DNA of 58,469 nt, taken from Rhodocyclales bacterium RIFCSPLOWO2_02_FULL_63_24. Its GTDB lineage: Bacteria > Pseudomonadota > Gammaproteobacteria > Burkholderiales > Rhodocyclaceae. Positions 44,571 through 53,657 of the stretch are shown here, in pieces (the first letter of the stretch is position 1; each line of letters opens with the position of its first letter). The stretch lies in contig MHZX01000145.1 of NCBI GenBank assembly GCA_001828935.1, positions 1 to 58,469 of the forward strand, written 5' to 3'. A program made the translations under genes and the position numbers. The notes below the pieces were generated by a model that had not been told where the DNA came from, did no database searches, and worked only from the letters and a program-made list of their open reading frames with translations.

Positions 44571-44825
44571 TCAAGCCGCGAGGGTCGTGGTTCCTGATGT
44601 CAGTATGGTCAGGGCCGCCTGTGCGTGCTCCGCTGCGTCGCGCCCCAAACCGGTCAGATAACCGCCGTCAACCTGGGTCAGCATTCCCTTCTCGTGCAAG
44701 CGCCTGGTAGCCGCAATCACCTCGGGGTCGGCGTTCTTGTGAACCTTGATGCCCTGCTGGCTGGTCGCCAGGTCGAAGCGGATCAAGGTATTCAGTTCAT
44801 GGACAAGATCGGGCGTATAGGGCAT
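44571..44825 (-). CDS. TIGR02647-family small DNA-binding-like protein
   Basis: 84 residues from ATG 44825 (MPYTPDLVHELNTLIRFDLAT), with AGG about 8 bases upstream. The pattern GIKVHKNADPEVIAATRRLHEKGMLTQVDGGYLT matches my memory of the TIGR02647 family, a short winged-helix-like protein of proteobacteria. Its biological role is not established. The alternative TTG start at 44831 adds two residues. Confidence 0.75.
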   Translation of the reverse strand: MPYTPDLVHELNTLIRFDLATSQQGIKVHKNADPEVIAATRRLHEKGMLTQVDGGYLTGLGRDAAEHAQAALTILTSGTTTLAA

Positions 44826-44933
44826 GGTCAAACCTCGCTCTTCAAAGGTGCGGCAATATCGGATGGTTCATTCTAACTTCTCGACAGCCATACGCCGCGC
44901 TCGCGAACAGGAAATCTCCTGCGCCGCCGCAAA

Positions 44934-45875
44934 TTACAGGCCGGGGTCCGCGCCTTCGCCTTTCAGCGTCGCCTCGACCATGCGCCGCGTCAGCTGCGGT
45001 GCCAGCAGTTCCATGAAGTCATACTCGTAGCCGCGCAACCAGACATCGCGGCGGAAACCGACGCGCGTTGTATTGCCCTCGAACAAATGGGTTGCCGGCA
45101 TCGCCGCCAATGCGTCGTCGCGCTGGGGATCGAAGGCCATTGCGGCAATGATGCCGACGCCTAGTCCTAGCGCGACATAGGTCTTGATCACATCCGAATC
45201 GATCGCGGTCAACATCACGTTGGGCCGCAGGCTCTGCCGTTCGAAGGCCCGATCGATGCGCGAACGACCGGTGAAGGTCGCGTCGTAAGTGATCAGCGGA
45301 TACTCGGCCAGTGCCGCCAGGGAGAGCGGATGGCGCGCCAACAGGGGATGGCCCCGCGGCGTCACCACCAGATGCGCCCACTGGAAACAAGGCAGGGTCA
45401 GCAGTTCCGCATGGCGGTCCAATGCCTCGGTGGCAATGCCAAGATCGGCGCTACCGTCAAGCACCCACGCCGCGACCTGTACCGGACTGCCTTGCTGGAT
45501 ATGCAGGCGTATGGCCGGGTGGCGTTGGACGAAGCGCTGGATCACTGGCGGCAGGGTGTAGCGCGCCTGGGTGTGGGTCGTGGCGATGGATAAGGTGCCG
45601 CTGCTTTCGGCGGCGTAGTCCTCGCCCACCCGTTTCATGTTCTGTGCCTCGCCCAGAATGCGCCGGGCCATGGCCAGGACGATCTGACCGGGAGCCGAAA
45701 TACCGGTGAGACGCTTGCCACTGCGCTCGAAAATCGTCACGCCCAGTTCTTCTTCGAGCAGTCCGATCTGCTTGGAAACCCCCGGCTGGGATGTAAACAG
45801 TGCCTCCGCCGCTGCGGAAACGCTTAGTCCGCGCCGCTCGACTTCCACCAGGTAGCGCAACTGCTGTAGTTTCAT
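44934..45875 (-). CDS. cysB: LysR-family regulator of sulfur assimilation
   Basis: 313 residues. CysB/Cbl type: MKLQQLRYLVEVERRGLSVSAAAEALFTSQPGVSKQIGLLEEELG with helix-turn-helix at about 19-38, TTHTQARYTLPPVIQRFVQRHP, and GSADLGIATEAL. CysB activates sulfate-assimilation genes when acetylserine accumulates. It is divergent from the sulfite-exporter-like gene and the cys operon and shares a 75-base control region containing a long dyad. Confidence 0.95.
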   Translation of the reverse strand: MKLQQLRYLVEVERRGLSVSAAAEALFTSQPGVSKQIGLLEEELGVTIFERSGKRLTGISAPGQIVLAMARRILGEAQNMKRVGEDYAAESSGTLSIATTHTQARYTLPPVIQRFVQRHPAIRLHIQQGSPVQVAAWVLDGSADLGIATEALDRHAELLTLPCFQWAHLVVTPRGHPLLARHPLSLAALAEYPLITYDATFTGRSRIDRAFERQSLRPNVMLTAIDSDVIKTYVALGLGVGIIAAMAFDPQRDDALAAMPATHLFEGNTTRVGFRRDVWLRGYEYDFMELLAPQLTRRMVEATLKGEGADPGL

Positions 45876-45896
45876 GCCCCGCAGTATATACCGTTC

Positions 45897-45934
45897 AGTT
45901 CTATAGAAATACCTAATAAGTATTTTCCAGAACT
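45897..45934. promoter_or_regulatory. Nested dyad in the cysB/cys operon control region
   Basis: Outer arms AGTTCT (45897-45902) and AGAACT (45929-45934); inner arms AAATAC (45907-45912) and GTATTT (45920-45925). The two-level symmetry, A/T-rich against GC-rich surroundings, and position between divergent cysB and its likely target operon suggest a CysB site. No exact CysB consensus is claimed. Confidence 0.55.
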
Positions 45935-45950
45935 ATATGAACTCGCTACG

Positions 45951-46754
45951 ATGCGTCTCATCATGGATATTGCCTTCAACCCCGCGCTTTCCCTCTCCGG
46001 TTTTGCCGTCGGCCTGCTGGTTGGCCTGACCGGTGTCGGTGGCGGCTCGCTGATGACACCGCTGCTGGTTCTGCTGTTTGGCTTCAAGCCGGCAACCGCA
46101 GTGGGTACTGACTTACTCTATGCGGCGCTCACCAAGAGCGGCGGTTCCTGGGTACATCACCGTCACGGCAACATTGACTGGACAATCACTGGACGCCTGG
46201 CGCTCGGTAGCGTGCCCGCCGCTGCTGCAACCCTGCTAGCGCTCGCGCAACTCGGCGTGCAGGGACACGGCGCCGCGGGCTTGATCTCGGCGGTGCTCGG
46301 TATTGCGCTGCTGCTTACCGCCGCTTCGCTGATCTTCCGCCGCCATTTGCTCGAGTTGGCGAGGCGCCGTAGCGCCAGCGCCGACTTTGCCCAGCGCCAC
46401 GTCGCCGGCCTGACGATCGTCGTCGGCATCGTGGTCGGCGTGATGGTGACGGTTTCCTCGGTCGGCGCCGGCGCACTGGGCGTCACCGCACTGAGCTTTC
46501 TCTACCCAAACCTCGCTACCCGCCGCATCGTCGGATCCGACATTGCCCACGCCGTGCCCTTGACCCTGGTCGCCGGTCTGGGCCACTGGTGGCTGGGCAC
46601 GGTCGATGTGGTGCTGCTGGTCTCGCTGCTGATCGGTTCGCTGCCAGGCATCGCGCTCGGCGCCCACTTCGCCGCCAAGGTCCCGGAACGGATGCTGCGC
46701 GGCCTGCTCGCTTCCGTCCTGCTGCTGATTGGCGGCAAACTCATCCTCGCCTAA
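45951..46754 (+). CDS. TauE/SafE-family sulfite/sulfonate exporter-like membrane protein
   Basis: 267 residues (or 263 from ATG 45963), eight predicted helices: LSGFAVGLLVGLTGVGGGSLMTPLL, GTDLLYAALTKSGGSWVHH, and repeat half VTVSSVGAGALGVTALSFLYP. Members export sulfite, sulfonates or related anions. Being first in the cys cluster, it likely protects from sulfite or moves sulfate-related anions. The cytoplasmic loop between the halves (ARRRSASADFAQRH) is encoded across copy H of the dispersed repeat. Confidence 0.88.
   Translation: MRLIMDIAFNPALSLSGFAVGLLVGLTGVGGGSLMTPLLVLLFGFKPATAVGTDLLYAALTKSGGSWVHHRHGNIDWTITGRLALGSVPAAAATLLALAQLGVQGHGAAGLISAVLGIALLLTAASLIFRRHLLELARRRSASADFAQRHVAGLTIVVGIVVGVMVTVSSVGAGALGVTALSFLYPNLATRRIVGSDIAHAVPLTLVAGLGHWWLGTVDVVLLVSLLIGSLPGIALGAHFAAKVPERMLRGLLASVLLLIGGKLILA
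46364..46388 (+). repeat. Dispersed 25-bp repeat, copy H (inside the exporter-like gene)
   Basis: Plus-strand copy, GCGCCGTAGCGCC then AGCGCCGACTTT, encoding RRRSASADF in the cytoplasmic loop. Confidence 0.7.
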
Positions 46755-46763
46755 GGATTCGCC

Positions 46764-48446
46764 ATGTACCGCTACGACGACTACGACCACACGATTGTCC
46801 AGGCTCGCGTTGCTCAGTTTCGCGACCAGACCCGACGTTATCTGGCCGGGGAGCTGACGGATGACGAATTCCGCCCGCTGCGTTTGCAAAACGGCCTCTA
46901 CATCCAGCGCCACGGTCCGATGCTGCGTCTGGCGGTGCCCTATGGTTTGCTCTCGGCAGCGCAACTGCGTCGCTTCGCCGACATCGCCCGACGCTACGAC
47001 CGCGGCTTCGGCCACTTCACCACGCGCCACAACCTGCAACTGAACTGGGTCAAGCTGCCCGAGGTGCCGCAGATCCTCGCAGAACTGTCACAGGACGAGT
47101 TGCATGCGATCCAGACCTCCGGCAACTGCATCCGCAACGTGACTACCGACCATTTCGCCGGTGTCGCCGCCGACGAGATTGCCGATCCGCGCCCTTGGGC
47201 CGAGATACTGCGCCAGTGGTCGACCTTCCATCCCGAGTTCGCCTATCTGCCGCGCAAATTCAAGGTAGCGATCTCCGGCGCTGCCGAGGACCGTGCGGCG
47301 ATCCAGGTGCACGATCTCGGCCTGCAGCTGGTGCAAGGCGAAGCGGGCGAGATCGGCTTCAAGGTCTATGCCGGCGGCGGCCTTGGCCGTACCCCGCTGC
47401 TCGGCCAGGTGGTGCGCGAGTTCCTGCCGTGGCCGCACCTGCTGACCTACACCGAGGCGTTGGTGCGCGTCTTCAACCGTTACGGTCGCCGCGACAACGC
47501 TTACAAGGCGCGCATCAAGATCCTGGTCAAAGCGCTTGGTCGCGAGGAGTTTGCCAGACAGGTCGAGGATGAATGGTCGCACCTGAAGGATGGTCCCTCG
47601 ACCCTGACAACGGCTGAAGTCGACCGCGTCGCCGCGCAGTTCCGTGCCCCCACCTACGAAACCTTTGCCGCCGACGATCTTTGCCACCTCGCCCACCTGC
47701 GCGAGGACAAGGCCTTCTCGCGCTGGGTCGAGCGCAACGTACAGGCGCACAAGGTAGCGGGTTACGCTGCCGTCACGCTCTCGCTGAAGAAGCCGGGGAC
47801 TCCCCCCGGCGATGCGACCAGCGAACAGATGGCAGCCGCTGCCGATCTCGCCCAGCGCTACAGCTTCGGCGAAATTCGCGTCTCCCACGAACAGAACCTG
47901 ATCCTCGCCGACGTGCCGCAGCGAGAGCTTTACACGGTCTGGCACCGCGCCAAGGCAGCAGGCCTGGCAGCACCCACGGTGGGCCTGCTGCAGGACCTGA
48001 TCGCCTGCCCCGGCGGCGACTTCTGCGGCTTGGCCAATGCCCGCTCGCTGCCGCTAGCCGCTGCGATTCAGGAGCGCTTCGAGGATCTCGACTACCAACA
48101 CGACATCGGCGAACTGGAGCTCAACATCTCCGGCTGCATGAATTCCTGCGGCCACCACCACCTCGGCGCAATCGGCATCCTCGGCGTCGACAAGAATGGC
48201 GAGGAGTGGTACCAGGTAACGCTCGGCGGGCAGCAGGGCAATCACGCCAGCATCGGCGAAGTGATCGGCCGTTCCTTCGCGGCGATCGAGGTGCCTGACG
48301 TGGTCGAGCGCCTGATCGGCGTCTATCTCACCACGCGTCACACCGAAGAACGTTTCATCGATACCGTGCAACGGCTCGGTATCGAACCATTCCGCAGTGC
48401 CGCCTACCCCAATCCCAACCATTCAAGGAGAGTCGCAAATGCGTAA
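46764..48446 (+). CDS. cysI: Assimilatory sulfite reductase hemoprotein (CysI-type nitrite/sulfite reductase)
   Basis: 560 residues. Reduces sulfite to sulfide with siroheme and a [4Fe-4S] cluster. Ferredoxin-like half-domains with GHFTTRHNLQLNWV and QTSGNCIRNVTTDHFAG. The cluster and siroheme cysteines are in LIACPGGDFCGLAN and NISGCMNSCGHHHLG. No flavoprotein partner (CysJ) is encoded nearby, so electrons may come from ferredoxin. It overlaps the following DUF934 gene by 8 bases. Confidence 0.95.
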   Translation: MYRYDDYDHTIVQARVAQFRDQTRRYLAGELTDDEFRPLRLQNGLYIQRHGPMLRLAVPYGLLSAAQLRRFADIARRYDRGFGHFTTRHNLQLNWVKLPEVPQILAELSQDELHAIQTSGNCIRNVTTDHFAGVAADEIADPRPWAEILRQWSTFHPEFAYLPRKFKVAISGAAEDRAAIQVHDLGLQLVQGEAGEIGFKVYAGGGLGRTPLLGQVVREFLPWPHLLTYTEALVRVFNRYGRRDNAYKARIKILVKALGREEFARQVEDEWSHLKDGPSTLTTAEVDRVAAQFRAPTYETFAADDLCHLAHLREDKAFSRWVERNVQAHKVAGYAAVTLSLKKPGTPPGDATSEQMAAAADLAQRYSFGEIRVSHEQNLILADVPQRELYTVWHRAKAAGLAAPTVGLLQDLIACPGGDFCGLANARSLPLAAAIQERFEDLDYQHDIGELELNISGCMNSCGHHHLGAIGILGVDKNGEEWYQVTLGGQQGNHASIGEVIGRSFAAIEVPDVVERLIGVYLTTRHTEERFIDTVQRLGIEPFRSAAYPNPNHSRRVANA

Positions 48447-48975
48447 CTTACAAACCCGCCAAATCATCAAAGAGCGTCGCCTGCAGGACGACGTGTGGAA
48501 AGTCGTGAATCTGGTCGATGGTCAGGCGGAAATCGACGTATGCCTGCCGGTGGGCCCCCTGCTGGTGCCGCTTGCCGTTTGGAAGGCGCGCAAGTCCTGC
48601 CTGATTGCCCGCGAATACGAACACGGGACGCCGCTGGGCATCTGGTTGTCGCCCGAGGACGATCCGGCCGAGATCGCCAAGGACATTGACGACTTCACCG
48701 TGATCGCGGTGCATTTCCCGAAGTTCACGGATGGTCGCGGCTACTCGACGGCCCGGCTGCTGCGCGAGCGCTACGGCTATGACGGTGAACTGCGCGCCTT
48801 CGGCGACATCGGCCGCGACCAGATTTTCTTCCTCAATCGCGTCGGCTTCGACAGTTTCCTGATTGGCGAAGGCCACAACGCCGAGGAGGCGATCGCCGCA
48901 TTCGACGATTTCCCCGAGGCATATCAAACGGGCACCGATCTGCCTATCCCTCTTTTCCGCCGTCGCGCGGCTTGA
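48439..48975 (+). CDS. DUF934 sulfite-reductase-associated protein
   Basis: 178 residues from ATG 48439 with AAGGAG upstream. The pattern LVDGQAEIDVCLPVGPLLVPLAVW, IAVHFPKFTDGRGYSTARLLRERYGYDGELRAFGDI, and DQIFFLNRVGFDSFLI is typical of DUF934, found next to cysI in many proteobacteria. It is thought to assist sulfite reductase or electron supply; the exact role is unknown. Translationally coupled to cysI. Confidence 0.9.
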   Translation: MRNLQTRQIIKERRLQDDVWKVVNLVDGQAEIDVCLPVGPLLVPLAVWKARKSCLIAREYEHGTPLGIWLSPEDDPAEIAKDIDDFTVIAVHFPKFTDGRGYSTARLLRERYGYDGELRAFGDIGRDQIFFLNRVGFDSFLIGEGHNAEEAIAAFDDFPEAYQTGTDLPIPLFRRRAA

Positions 48976-48985
48976 CGAGACCATC

Positions 48986-49765
48986 ATGATCCGAGAATCC
49001 CTGCCCGAATTGTCCAGTCAATTGCTGGCCAATCCGGAGCTGGTCGACACCGTGGCCGAGAAGGCCGCGCGTGCCACCACGCTCTTGCGCAACATCGCGC
49101 GCGACTACGCACCCGTGGTCTTCGCCAACAGTCTGGGTGCCGAGGATATGGTGCTGACCGACCTGATCTGGCGCCAAAACATCAATATCGGCATCTTCTC
49201 GCTGGATACCGGACGACTTCCGGTGGAAACCTACCAACTGATCGACGAGGCCGAAAAGCATTACGGCCGCAGGCTGGAGATCTATTTTCCACGCCATGAA
49301 GCCGTGGAAGCCTATGCCCGCGCGCACGGCAGCCATGGCTTCTACGACTCGGTGGAGGCACGCAAGGCCTGCTGCCACGTGCGCAAGGTCGAGCCGCTGC
49401 AACGCGCCCTGGCCGGCAAAGGCGCCTGGGTCACCGGCCTGCGTGCGGCCCAGTCGGCGACGCGCGACAAGCTCAAGGTGATCAGCCAGGACGCGGCCAA
49501 CAACCTGGTCAAGGCCAGTCCCTTGGCCGACTGGAGCGAAGCCGAGGTCTGGGTCTATCTGCGCAGCAACAAGGTGCCCTACAACCGCTTGCACGACCGC
49601 AACTATCCGAGCATCGGCTGCGCCCCCTGCACCCGTGCCATACAACCCGGTGAGGATGTGCGCGCCGGACGCTGGTGGTGGGAAACCCCGGAGACCAAGG
49701 AGTGCGGCCTGCATCTGGTGGATGGCCGTCTGCAACGGATAGCGAAGCAAGGAGTCGAGACATGA
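48986..49765 (+). CDS. cysH: Adenylyl-sulfate (APS) reductase
   Basis: 259 residues from ATG 48986. Reduces adenylyl-sulfate to sulfite with thioredoxin. The [4Fe-4S] cysteine pairs are ARKACCHVRK and IGCAPCTRAI, marking an APS rather than PAPS reductase. The C-terminal catalytic cysteine is in KECGLHL. Nucleotide site: VVFANSLGAEDMVLTDL and FSLDTGRLPVETY. This agrees with the absence of an APS kinase gene in the cluster. It overlaps cysD by 4 bases. Confidence 0.95.
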   Translation: MIRESLPELSSQLLANPELVDTVAEKAARATTLLRNIARDYAPVVFANSLGAEDMVLTDLIWRQNINIGIFSLDTGRLPVETYQLIDEAEKHYGRRLEIYFPRHEAVEAYARAHGSHGFYDSVEARKACCHVRKVEPLQRALAGKGAWVTGLRAAQSATRDKLKVISQDAANNLVKASPLADWSEAEVWVYLRSNKVPYNRLHDRNYPSIGCAPCTRAIQPGEDVRAGRWWWETPETKECGLHLVDGRLQRIAKQGVET

Positions 49766-50685
49766 GCGCGCTGGCCCTGCGGCAGCATGCCACGTTGTCG
49801 CACCTGGATTGGCTGGAGGCGGAATCCATCCATATCCTGCGCGAAGTTGCTGGACAATGCGCCAATCCGGCGCTGTTGTTTTCCGGCGGCAAAGACTCGC
49901 TGGTGCTGCTGCGCCTGGCCGAAAAGGCCTTCCGTCCGGGACGCTTTCCGTTTCCCCTGCTCAACATCGACACCGGCCACAACTACAGCGAAGTCATTGA
50001 TTTCCGCGATTTTCGCGCTTGTCAGTTGAATGAGCGTCTGATCGTACGCTCGGTCGAGGAGTCGATGCGACGCGGCACCGTGGTGCTGAAGTCGCCCGAC
50101 GAGTCGCGCAACAAGCACCAGTCGGTGACGCTGCTCGAAGCCATCGCGGAGTTCGGCTTCGACTGCTGCATCGGCGGCGCCCGGCGCGACGAGGAGAAGG
50201 CGAGGGCCAAGGAACGCATCTTCTCTTTCCGCGACGAGTTCGGCCAATGGGACCCGAAAAACCAGCGTCCGGAATTGTGGGACCTGTTCAACGCACGGGT
50301 GCACAAGGGCGAGAACATCCGCGCCTTTCCGATCTCGAACTGGACTGAACTCGATGTCTGGCAATACATCGAGCGCGAACAGCTTGATTTGCCCTCGATC
50401 TACTTCGCCCACAAGCGCGAGGTGGTGCGGAAGAATGGACTGCTGCAGCCGGTAACGGAACTGACGCCGGCACGCCCCGGAGACAGCGTCGAAGAACTGT
50501 CGGTGCGTTTTCGCACCGTGGGCGACATCACCTGCACCGCACCTGTGGAGTCCACTGCCGACACGGTCACCCGCATCATCGAGGAGACCGCAACGACGAC
50601 GATTACCGAGCGCGGCGAAACCCGGCTCGACGACCAGACCTCCGAGGCCTCGATGGAACAACGCAAGAAGGAAGGATATTTTTGA
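49762..50685 (+). CDS. cysD: Sulfate adenylyltransferase subunit 2
   Basis: 307 residues. ATP-sulfurylase catalytic subunit making adenylyl-sulfate. PP-loop LLFSGGKDSLVLLRLAEKAF, then FPLLNIDTGHNYSEVIDFRD, IGGARRDEEKARAKERIFSFRD and the conserved RNKHQSVTLLEA. The stop TGA overlaps the cysN start (TGATG). Confidence 0.97.
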   Translation: MSALALRQHATLSHLDWLEAESIHILREVAGQCANPALLFSGGKDSLVLLRLAEKAFRPGRFPFPLLNIDTGHNYSEVIDFRDFRACQLNERLIVRSVEESMRRGTVVLKSPDESRNKHQSVTLLEAIAEFGFDCCIGGARRDEEKARAKERIFSFRDEFGQWDPKNQRPELWDLFNARVHKGENIRAFPISNWTELDVWQYIEREQLDLPSIYFAHKREVVRKNGLLQPVTELTPARPGDSVEELSVRFRTVGDITCTAPVESTADTVTRIIEETATTTITERGETRLDDQTSEASMEQRKKEGYF

Positions 50686-51965
50686 TGAGCGCAATCGAAC
50701 ATCTGCCGGAGATCGACAACGGCTTGCTGCGCTTCCTCACCTGCGGCAGCGTGGACGACGGCAAGAGCACCCTGATTGGCCGGCTGCTCTACGACACCAA
50801 AACCATCCTTGCCGATACGTTGCACGCCATCGCGCGCACTTCCGAGCGACGTGGCCTGGAGGCAGTCGATCTGTCGCTGCTGACCGACGGCCTGCAAGCA
50901 GAGCGCGAGCAAGGCATCACGATCGACGTCGCCTACCGCTACTTCACGACGGGACGGCGCAAATACATCATCGCCGACGCGCCGGGACACGAACAGTACA
51001 CGCGCAACATGGTGACCGCCGCCTCGACCGCCAATCTGGCGATCATTCTGGTCGATGCGCGCAAGGGGGTGCTGACCCAGACCCGGCGCCATTCCTATCT
51101 GGCGCATCTGCTCGGCATCCCGCATATCGTCGTGGCGATCAACAAGATGGATCTGGTTGATTTCGATCGGGCGACCTATGAGCGCATCCGCGGCCAATAC
51201 CTGGAGTTTGCTGCAACGCTGGGCATCGGCGATGTCAGCTTCATTCCGCTGTCGGCACTCAACGGCGACATGATCGTGGACCGCGGCGAACGACTTGGCT
51301 GGTATTCGGGCCCGACGCTGCTCGACATTCTGGAGAACGCGCCCACCGCCCACAGCGAGCGCGACGAACGCTTTCGCTTTCCGGTGCAATTCGTCTGCCG
51401 GCCGCAGAAAGCCGGCGATCCGAAACTCCACGACTATCGGGGCTTCATGGGCCGCGTCGAATCCGGCGAGATCGCCGTGGGCGACGAAGTGCTGGTGTTG
51501 CCGTCGGAGCAGCGAACCCGCATCAAGGCCATCGAGATCTATGGCTCTTCCCTGCCGCGCGCGATTGCCGAGCAGTCGGTCACATTGCTGCTCGAAGACG
51601 AAGTCGATATTTCCCGCGGCGACATGATCGTTCGCGCGCAGGAGTCGGCGCTGGTGACACGGCGCATCGAGACAATGCTCTGCTGGCTGGGCGAAACGCC
51701 GCTCGATCCGCAGCGCAAATACCTGATCCGTCAAACCACGCGCGAAACCAAGGCCGCGATCGAAGCCATCGACTACCGGCTGGATATCAATACCTTGCAG
51801 CGGATGCCTGCCGAACGTCTGAGCATGAACGACATCGCACGGGTGTTCTTCAAACTGGCCCAACCGCTGTGCGTCGATGCCTACGCCGAGAATCGATCCA
51901 CGGGAGCGTTCATCGTGATCGATGAGACGAACAACAACACGGTAGGAGCGGGGATGATCCTCTGA
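50685..51965 (+). CDS. cysN: Sulfate adenylyltransferase subunit 1 (GTPase)
   Basis: 426 residues from ATG 50685, with AAGGAAGGA upstream. GTPase that drives ATP sulfurylase. G1 GSVDDGKSTLIGRLLYD, switch-II DAPGHEQYTRNMV, G4 NKMDLVDF, and EF-Tu-like domains II and III behind. There is no fused CysC kinase, in line with direct APS reduction by CysH. Last gene of the operon, followed by a terminator. Confidence 0.97.
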   Translation: MSAIEHLPEIDNGLLRFLTCGSVDDGKSTLIGRLLYDTKTILADTLHAIARTSERRGLEAVDLSLLTDGLQAEREQGITIDVAYRYFTTGRRKYIIADAPGHEQYTRNMVTAASTANLAIILVDARKGVLTQTRRHSYLAHLLGIPHIVVAINKMDLVDFDRATYERIRGQYLEFAATLGIGDVSFIPLSALNGDMIVDRGERLGWYSGPTLLDILENAPTAHSERDERFRFPVQFVCRPQKAGDPKLHDYRGFMGRVESGEIAVGDEVLVLPSEQRTRIKAIEIYGSSLPRAIAEQSVTLLLEDEVDISRGDMIVRAQESALVTRRIETMLCWLGETPLDPQRKYLIRQTTRETKAAIEAIDYRLDINTLQRMPAERLSMNDIARVFFKLAQPLCVDAYAENRSTGAFIVIDETNNNTVGAGMIL

Positions 51966-51989
51966 ACACCGGTTCGGCATGCAGAAAAC

Positions 51990-52018
51990 AAAAAAGCCAG
52001 GCATCGCCTGGCTTTTTT
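51990..52018. terminator. Bidirectional rho-independent terminator
   Basis: AAAAAAGCCAGGC and GCCTGGCTTTTTT around the loop ATC, ending both the cys operon (plus) and the ribosomal operon (minus, rplQ stop at 52034). Confidence 0.9.
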
Positions 52019-52033
52019 GTCATCGCCGCAACG

Positions 52034-52426
52034 TTACTCCGCCGCGACAGCCTCGGTGACTTCTTCCGCCGGACGGTCCAGCAGTTCGACGAAGGCCATC
52101 GGCGCATTGTCGCCGATGCGGAAACCCATCTTGAGGATGCGCAGATAGCCGCCGTTACGGGCCGCATACCGCGGGCCGAGCACGTCGAACAGCTTACCGA
52201 CGATGTCGCGGTCTCGCGTGCGATCGAACGCCAGGCGACGGTTGGCCAGGCTGGGCTTCTTGCCCAGGGTGATCAGGGGTTCGACCACACGGCGCAATTC
52301 CTTGGCCTTGGGCAGGGTGGTCTTGATGGCCTCGTGACGCAGCAGAGAGACTGCCATGTTGCGCAGCATCGCCTGGCGGTGCGCCGAGGTGCGATTGAGT
52401 TTGCGAAGTCCGTTACCGTGACGCAT
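52034..52426 (-). CDS. rplQ: 50S ribosomal protein L17
   Basis: 130 residues starting [20 protein letters not shown], with [26 protein letters not shown]. Last gene of the alpha operon, downstream of rpoA by an unusually long gap of about 190 bases. Confidence 0.98.
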   Translation of the reverse strand: MRHGNGLRKLNRTSAHRQAMLRNMAVSLLRHEAIKTTLPKAKELRRVVEPLITLGKKPSLANRRLAFDRTRDRDIVGKLFDVLGPRYAARNGGYLRILKMGFRIGDNAPMAFVELLDRPAEEVTEAVAAE

Positions 52427-52618
52427 TTTGCTTTCCTCGTTTTTTGCGGCCACCGCGCAATGCAAATGGCCGGTTAATGGTTATCGAGTTTGGAGAATCA
52501 GTACAGCAAATTAAACAATGAATCGGATGAAGCTACCGGGCCGTAGGCCGGTTTTGAAACATCAGGCTAGCTTTTAGTTCTGACTAACCTAAAAGGTGGG
52601 TCTTCACTGAAAGCTCTC
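52427..52618 (-). other. Long rpoA-rplQ spacer
   Basis: About 190 bases. Contains an imperfect stem around 52537-52554 (ACCGG near a GGCCGGT) and A/T-rich stretches but no ORF. Nothing else is recognisable; it is much longer than the usual few dozen bases here. Confidence 0.4.
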
Positions 52619-53596
52619 TTACGCGAGCTTTTCCAATCCGGCCGGCGGCCAGCTTTCCAGCTTCATGCCCAGGGTCAGGCCGCGCGAAGCCAGCACTTCC
52701 TTGATTTCGTTGAGCGACTTCCGACCCAGATTCGGCGTCTTCAGCAATTCGGTTTCGGTGCGCTGAATCAGATCACCGATGTAATAGATGTTCTCCGCCT
52801 TGAGGCAGTTGGCGGAGCGAACTGTCAGTTCCAGGTCATCCACCGGGCGCACCAGAACCGGATCAACCGAGGTCTGCTTTGGCGCCTCGGCGGACATCGG
52901 CGTACCTTCGAGATCGGCAAACACCGACAACTGCTCCATCAGGATGCGGGCCGCGGTACGCACGGCTTCCTCGGCATTGTCGATCGCGCCGTTGGTTTCG
53001 ATGTCGAGAATCAGTTTGTCGAGGTCGGTGCGCTGTTCGACGCGGGCCGACTCGACCGAATAGCTGACCCGACGCACCGGGCTGAATGACGCGTCGAGCA
53101 TGATCTGCCCGATGGCGCGATTCTCGCGAGCGATTTCGCGTTGATTGGCTGGTACATAGCCACGGCCCGATTCGACGCGGATCTGCATGTTGAGCTTGCC
53201 GCCAGGAGCAATGTGGGCAATCACGTGATCCGGATTGACAATCTCGACGTCATGGGTGGTTTCGATATCGCGCGCGGTAACCACGCCCTCGCCATTGCGG
53301 GACAGGGTCAGCGTAGCCTCGCGGCGGTTGTGCATCTTCAACACCACGCCCTTGAGGTTCAACAGCACGTCGACCACGTCCTCGCGGACACCGTCCAGCG
53401 TCGAATACTCGTGGAGCACGCCTTCGATGGATACCTCGGTCGGGGCGACGCCTTCCATCGAGGACAACAAAATGCGCCGCAGGGCGTTGCCAAGCGTATG
53501 GCCGTAGCCGCGTTCGAACGGCTCCATGACCACGCGGGCATGAAGCGGCGAAAGCTGCTGGACATCTATGCTGCGGGGTTTCAGAAGTGTGTGCAT
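52619..53596 (-). CDS. rpoA: DNA-directed RNA polymerase alpha subunit
   Basis: 325 residues from ATG 53596 ([15 protein letters not shown]), with GAAGGA about 6 bases before it; the ATG at 53602 is too close to that site. N-terminal assembly domain with [19 protein letters not shown], and C-terminal domain with [22 protein letters not shown] and [13 protein letters not shown], which contacts UP elements and activators. Confidence 0.98.
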   Translation of the reverse strand: MHTLLKPRSIDVQQLSPLHARVVMEPFERGYGHTLGNALRRILLSSMEGVAPTEVSIEGVLHEYSTLDGVREDVVDVLLNLKGVVLKMHNRREATLTLSRNGEGVVTARDIETTHDVEIVNPDHVIAHIAPGGKLNMQIRVESGRGYVPANQREIARENRAIGQIMLDASFSPVRRVSYSVESARVEQRTDLDKLILDIETNGAIDNAEEAVRTAARILMEQLSVFADLEGTPMSAEAPKQTSVDPVLVRPVDDLELTVRSANCLKAENIYYIGDLIQRTETELLKTPNLGRKSLNEIKEVLASRGLTLGMKLESWPPAGLEKLA

Positions 53597-53657
53597 GTGC
53601 ATTCCTTCAAATGGACGACGCCTGGCGTCCGGTGGACGCCAGGCGCAAAACTACTTG

